NCBI GenBank assembly: GCA_029204225.1
Contig: CM055108.1
Location: 5,703,599-5,767,598 of the forward strand
Length of the DNA: 64,000 bases
Direction of reading: 5' to 3'
From: Diphasiastrum complanatum
Lineage: Eukaryota > Streptophyta > Lycopodiopsida > Lycopodiales > Lycopodiaceae
Shown piece after piece: positions 59,511-64,000 of this stretch. Every line of letters starts with the position of its first letter. Positions within the stretch are counted from its first letter, which is position 1. The notes beneath the pieces were generated by a model. It searched no databases and was not told the DNA's origin. It saw only the letters and a program-made list of their open reading frames with translations. Position numbers and translations under genes: made by a program.

Positions 59511-61379
59511 CTATCAAGAATAGGCCACTCAACACTCTGAAAACTTGGCAATGGTATCTCTTCAAACTTACCGAAACTTTCATCCCTTTCTGGAATATAT
59601 TTAGATTCATAAAAAAATTACCATTATCTGATAGATCCTTTGGACTACTTCCTCTATATTGCAACTTCCCAACATCAGAGTGAATCACGTCCAATATCCT
59701 TGCAAGTGATTGTGCTGGCTCCCATTCACTTATGTTTGATGGATATAAATCTGAAAGAAAAAACTCTTCTTATAATGGATACTATTCTATGAAGATTTTA
59801 AATAAAAAAGCCCTATAATAGCAACAAAGTGCAAACATTTTGTTATACTTATAGTTACATTTTTTATGATTATGAGGATTGACATCTTGTACTTTTATTT
59901 TTGAATGCATGTAAACATGTTGTACCAATATATCTAATATAGAATGTCCTCCAGGAGTTGTCTTAAACTCCAAAATCCATGCTTTCCAAAAATGTTTGTA
60001 TGTCATTTTTGCTTTTTTCTTCTGTTGAAAATTGCCCTTTGATGATAGATGCAGCAACACCCATGAATTTTTTGTGTTTTGTCGAAATCCATTTATCAGC
60101 TTCATCTTTCTCATTATGAAGTTTCACAGACTCAATTGTAGATCACGGCCTCCTTGCCATTGTTAATGCCAAAGCTTGGGCGCCAAAATCTCTTATGAAT
60201 GATATTCGATTATTTTTCCATATCACATTTATTCCCATGAGAAAATTATAGTAGCAACCTTATGTTACTATGCATACTACCATTCTGTAATTGTAACTAC
60301 TCTAGTTAACAAATGTCTTTAATCCTAACCAACATAGTTAAGCAAATTTAACCTGAGGTATTGACGTAGGGTAGATTAGCACGTGCTTGGCAGGATAAGC
60401 CAACCAATGGGATACATCCATGCTACTCGACAAAAATTTCAAAGTTTGCTATAATATATTTTTATTTTCCAATTTATTTGAGCTACGTTACACAGATTCA
60501 ATTGAAATGTGTGCATTTTGATTGGGCCAGGTGGTGGCCGAAACTAGAGAATAAAAGTATCTTTACAAAGGGTCGTTTTTTATTTTGGAATTCCTCTAGT
60601 GACTACGTTAGTTAAGATAAACAATAGTTTGTCGATTCGAGTCAGAGTCAAACCAACTGGAGTTGAGGGTGACAAAGGTTTGAATGTTCGATTCGACAGT
60701 TGCTCAAATTCAACATTCGAGCATCCATCGATAGTTGATAGTCAACACTCGAAACTCCTTCGATAGTTTGACTTTCTTCAATAGTTTGACTGTGGCAAAG
60801 GTACCTGTGTGTGATTCTTGTGTATTTATGTAGATTGCATGACAATGTCAGTAAATATGTAGCAACATTAATGAATGTAGATTAACTATGGGATTTAGGG
60901 AGAGGAGTAAATCCAATATCTTAGATTGGTCCTCTTATTCTCAAGATCTTTCTAAGTTAATAAACATTATTTATTACTCACTAATGAAGTCGACTGCATT
61001 GCGGCGAAGTTATTCTGCACTTACACATGTAGAATACCAACTGAGGCGCTTATCCCTAATGAAGTCACAAAGTGGCACGAGCCACAAGATGGTTTGGGCG
61101 GCACTTAGTACCTTTGACCACAAAAGTTGATTGGGCCACAAGAGTGCAACCAAATGATATTTATAATGAAATATTTTGTTTATTTGAGATATCACTTTTA
61201 AAATTGGCTAGTAGCTACAACGAGTGAGATTTTTTTGACTACTTTTGAAAACTTGCTACAACACTCTACACCTCTCTGTCACCCTATATTCATTTCAATT
61301 GGATGCTTCACAATTCTTCCTCACAAATATGGAATCAAATACAAGTTTTTGTGTCAACATATATGATCACTAAATCTTT
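59511..61379. other. No gene recognised
   Basis: Minus-strand frames at 59473-59694 and 59782-60114 may be decayed coding sequence, but they carry no recognised motif. 60640-60800 contains several copies of TCGATAGTTTGACT-like sequence. Otherwise AT-rich. Confidence 0.35.
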
Positions 61380-61620
61380 TGCAAACATCATTGTAAAATA
61401 CACTTGTTTTTTCTTTTGGAATAAAAAGAAGAGCCTCATTGCCTAAGAATTGTGTGCTTTTCTTAATGAGTTAGGGGACATAGGCATCCACGATCTATAC
61501 ATCAATAACAAGTCTCTCATTTTTGGAGAACTTATGGGTTCGTAAGAGACTGATAAATCTTGGACGTATATTCTCATGGGCAATGTTTCTTATTTGACTT
61601 CATCATGAATTCAAAGCCTA
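61380..61620 (+). pseudogene. Possible LINE (non-LTR) RT C-terminal scrap
   Basis: The plus-strand translation reads FFFWNKKKSLIA, stop, ELCAFLNELGDIGIHDLYIN and NKSLIFGELM. This resembles the segment after the LINE RT catalytic region, with pattern F.W.....K.I....C.P...GGLGI.DL...N.ALL. Stops interrupt it. The homology is short, so the call is tentative. Confidence 0.45.
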
Positions 61621-62510
61621 GAGTTGTCATGTTTCATATCGTTTCGCAATAGAACTGAAATTTCAAACTCATACTTGCTTTTATTCTAAAGAAATCTAGA
61701 TAATATTCTTATTCAACATTTTGAGCACATCTATGGTTGATCATTCTAAAAAAAAAATTGCACTCTAAGCTTTTTCTTTTAAATCAGACTACTTCATGCT
61801 TCTCCGAGAACTCTTGGACACTTTGGGTCTAGAAGAAAGAGGTTTTGACCAAGTGGCTTTCAATACTCTTCCCCAACAATGTTTATTTTGCAACCTCTCG
61901 ATAAAAGAAAAGATACTAATGGACAAGATTGTGATGAAACCCCAATACCTTAAGCTCATTGACCCCAATCTTGATCCTCTCAAGAAATGGAAACTTGAGC
62001 TCGAAGCTACTTTTCACCTACGAAAGGATGTACTTTTCACCTACTCTATCTTGCATGGTCCCCACAATCTTCTTTGGTGCCTAGATTGTAAATGGATTAT
62101 ACGAGCATACTAGGTTTGAAAGCATAGAGAGCCAAATTAAAAAAATTCTCATGGTCATTCCTTACCTCTCAAATTAGGTTGATCTTTCATCAATGGAAGT
62201 ACTATGACAACTTTGAAAAGACCCATGAACATCATTTTTACCATTACAATCTAGCATGTGGAATAACATTGCTTCTTCCGCAACTCCTAGCACACCAAAC
62301 CCTTCATAATTACTCTTTTCTTTTGTGACTTTTTGTTTGATTTAGATGACTTCGCTATATTTTCGCATATGTGCATATTATTAGCAATTTGGTTGATTTA
62401 GTTGGACAAAACATAAGCATCTTCATTGGCAAAACTACAAAAGTCAAAATGCCAAAGCTGTTGAAAACCTCTTTTGTAGCCATAGTTGTATATCTCAACT
62501 GATTGTATTG
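61621..62510. other. No gene recognised
   Basis: The plus frame 61796-62113 (105 codons, with CLFCNLSIKEKILMDK) has no match that I recognise. It might continue the LINE-like scrap or be chance. Confidence 0.3.
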
Positions 62511-62622
62511 TCAAATCACATGCACGTGGTTTTTTTGTCTCAATAGAAGGTGCCATGTCAATGCTATCAAATTACATGCATGTGGTTTTTTTGTCTCAAT
62601 AGAAGGTGCCATGTCAATGGCA
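62511..62622. repeat. Tandem duplication, 56-bp unit, two copies
   Basis: Both copies, 62511-62566 and 62567-62622, contain GTGGTTTTTTTGTCTCAATA and GAAGGTGCCATGTCAATG and differ at only a few positions. Confidence 0.93.
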
Positions 62623-63848
62623 TGTTACGACATAACTGGCTTGGTGCCACATGAAAGTGAGAAATTGTTTTGCTTAAAAATGCCCCCTTGTAGAAATGAA
62701 TGGGAGAAATCCAACGGATATTGACATAAATAACTCTTTTGATTTATATTGACATAGTGTGTCCACCAACATGCATCCTCTTATGAGACAAAATAGTTCA
62801 TGCTCTCCAAATTTGGGAGCCAAGCTCCATTTTTCTACACACATTAAAAAAAAAAGAATTTTACACACATAAAAAAAAAAGAATAATGTTATAACATGAT
62901 AGAAAAATCATTCAGAGCTATGAAATGTCAACATCAAATCTTTTTTCAAAGTAAATAGATATTGGGATGTTTCCATTCATCTTTGTAGGGCATTGATATA
63001 CATCGTTCTCTTTTCGTCATAAAGCTTAGATGATACTATCTTAGAGCATAAAAAGGAGGAAATAAGAAGAAAATATTAATAGGAGGCATTTGAGTTGGGT
63101 AAAGTCCCATCGTTTTGAAGCTTTCTACTCTTCAATGCATCTCCTTTTTTTTTTTTTCAGGAAAAGGGAGGGGGGATGGCTCGGGGAGCTCAAAGGGGCT
63201 AAAGGCCTCTTGTGAATTGATTGTTCTCATAAGGGATTGTGTTTGGCAGATTCTGCCTATTTCTAGGTTGCTTAAAAAGCACAATGTGTTATTTTTGTGA
63301 GGGCACATGGGCAAAAAATTCAAGTGCCATAATATGTGGCATCATTTCAGTTCGCAAAAATACACATGCTTATTTTGTTTAATTATATGGATTTCATAAT
63401 TGTAGATGCCTACTCTATTTCACGATCTTCACCTGAGATTAAGCCATATAGAATCCATGACGCAATGAAAGACATTGGGCACACAACGTGAGAGGCTGAG
63501 CCTAAATTTTTTGGGGAATGGAAACAAGACATAATGCCACATGACTTGAATTCAGCCTTACTCATTCAAGTACGAATAGTACTAGAAACTTTTCAACCTA
63601 CCCTTTAAATTGCATTATAAGATTTAGCCTTACATGGAATATTCTAGTGGTACTTCATTATGAATTAATAATGAGTGTTTAGAGGTCCATGGTAAGAATA
63701 GAAGCGACGACAAGAGGACAAGTTGTTTTATTTTATCATGGTCCTCCAAACACGCACAATGCTAGGTGCTTGGATTTTCTTTGTATTTTGAATGCATCTC
63801 CAGGGTTGGAATATGCATTCAACTTTCTTTCCTCGGGAATCTGCCATT
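62623..63848. other. No gene recognised
   Basis: AT-rich. Includes a twice-repeated ACACAT-A(n)-GAAT motif at 62838-62884. No coding motif. Confidence 0.4.
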
Positions 63849-63945
63849 CTCTCTCTAGAATGTGCATTCTCTCTCTGCACAATGTGCGTTCTCTGTCTGA
63901 AATGTGTGTTCTCTCTCTCCGAAATGTGCGTTCTCTCTCCACCTT
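63849..63945. repeat. Short tandem repeat, about 21-22-bp unit
   Basis: Four units of the form CTCTCTCT(nn)GAAATGTGCGTT, with variants, end-to-end. The minus-strand ORF through it (RERTHISDRERT) is an artefact. Confidence 0.85.
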
Positions 63946-64000
63946 CTCACCTTGCATTACGTGGTGGAAGGCCCATGGGCCTCGGGCCTTCCGTGTAGGT

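Overview
The window looks like repeat-rich nuclear DNA from a flowering plant. Most recognisable coding sequence is decayed LTR-retrotransposon. Ty1/copia predominates, with primer-binding sites of the initiator-Met type (TGGTATCAGAGC or close variants), and there are several Ty3/gypsy pieces. Almost every retroelement frame is broken by stops, frameshifts or deletions, so I call them pseudogenes. Long AG/CT and AT microsatellites, minisatellites, hairpins, a hAT-like MITE and a tRNA-derived SINE-like insertion fill much of the rest. I cannot name the species.

Layout. 1-1.2 kb: gypsy-type gag remnant. 3.8-5.0 kb: copia RNase H fragment between two direct repeats. 5.0-9.1 kb: plus-strand copia element A, truncated in RT, abutting minus-strand copia B (9.1-12.1 kb). 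12.5-15.9 kb: minisatellite, RNase H scrap, perfect hairpin, a PBS-like site and a head-to-tail duplication. 16.2-17.0 kb: two exons of an unidentified, probably host, gene on the minus strand. 19.3-22.6 kb: plus-strand 3' half of a copia element (I). 24.3-26.6 kb: minus-strand 5' half of the same LTR family (D). The two halves break in the same zinc-knuckle region, which suggests one element split by an inversion (real, or an assembly error). 26.6-28.2 kb: copia C. 28.5-31.2 kb: gypsy scraps and an array of a short T-rich motif. 32.2-36.3 kb: a coding-poor, LARD-like LTR element (E) with a SINE-like insertion, a GC-rich minisatellite and a mosaic LTR. 38-41.4 kb: gypsy-type remnants, including a gag with two successive gag-like domains. 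44.6-44.9 kb: MITE with an 8-bp target duplication. 45.1-52.4 kb: one clear host gene. 53.4-56.1 kb: internally deleted copia J. 57.3-59.5 kb: copia G leader and gag, fused to gag of another family (H). 61-62 kb: possible LINE scrap.

The best-supported host gene is a small basic protein of the DUF2462 (Leydig cell tumour 10 kDa-like) family on the minus strand. Its three coding exons splice in phase to 99 codons plus a stop. Intron 1 is about 5.9 kb because it contains a gypsy element in antisense orientation. I found no operon-like or defence-like system. The interesting content is repeat biology: element splitting, nesting, LTR mosaicism and unusual gag architecture.
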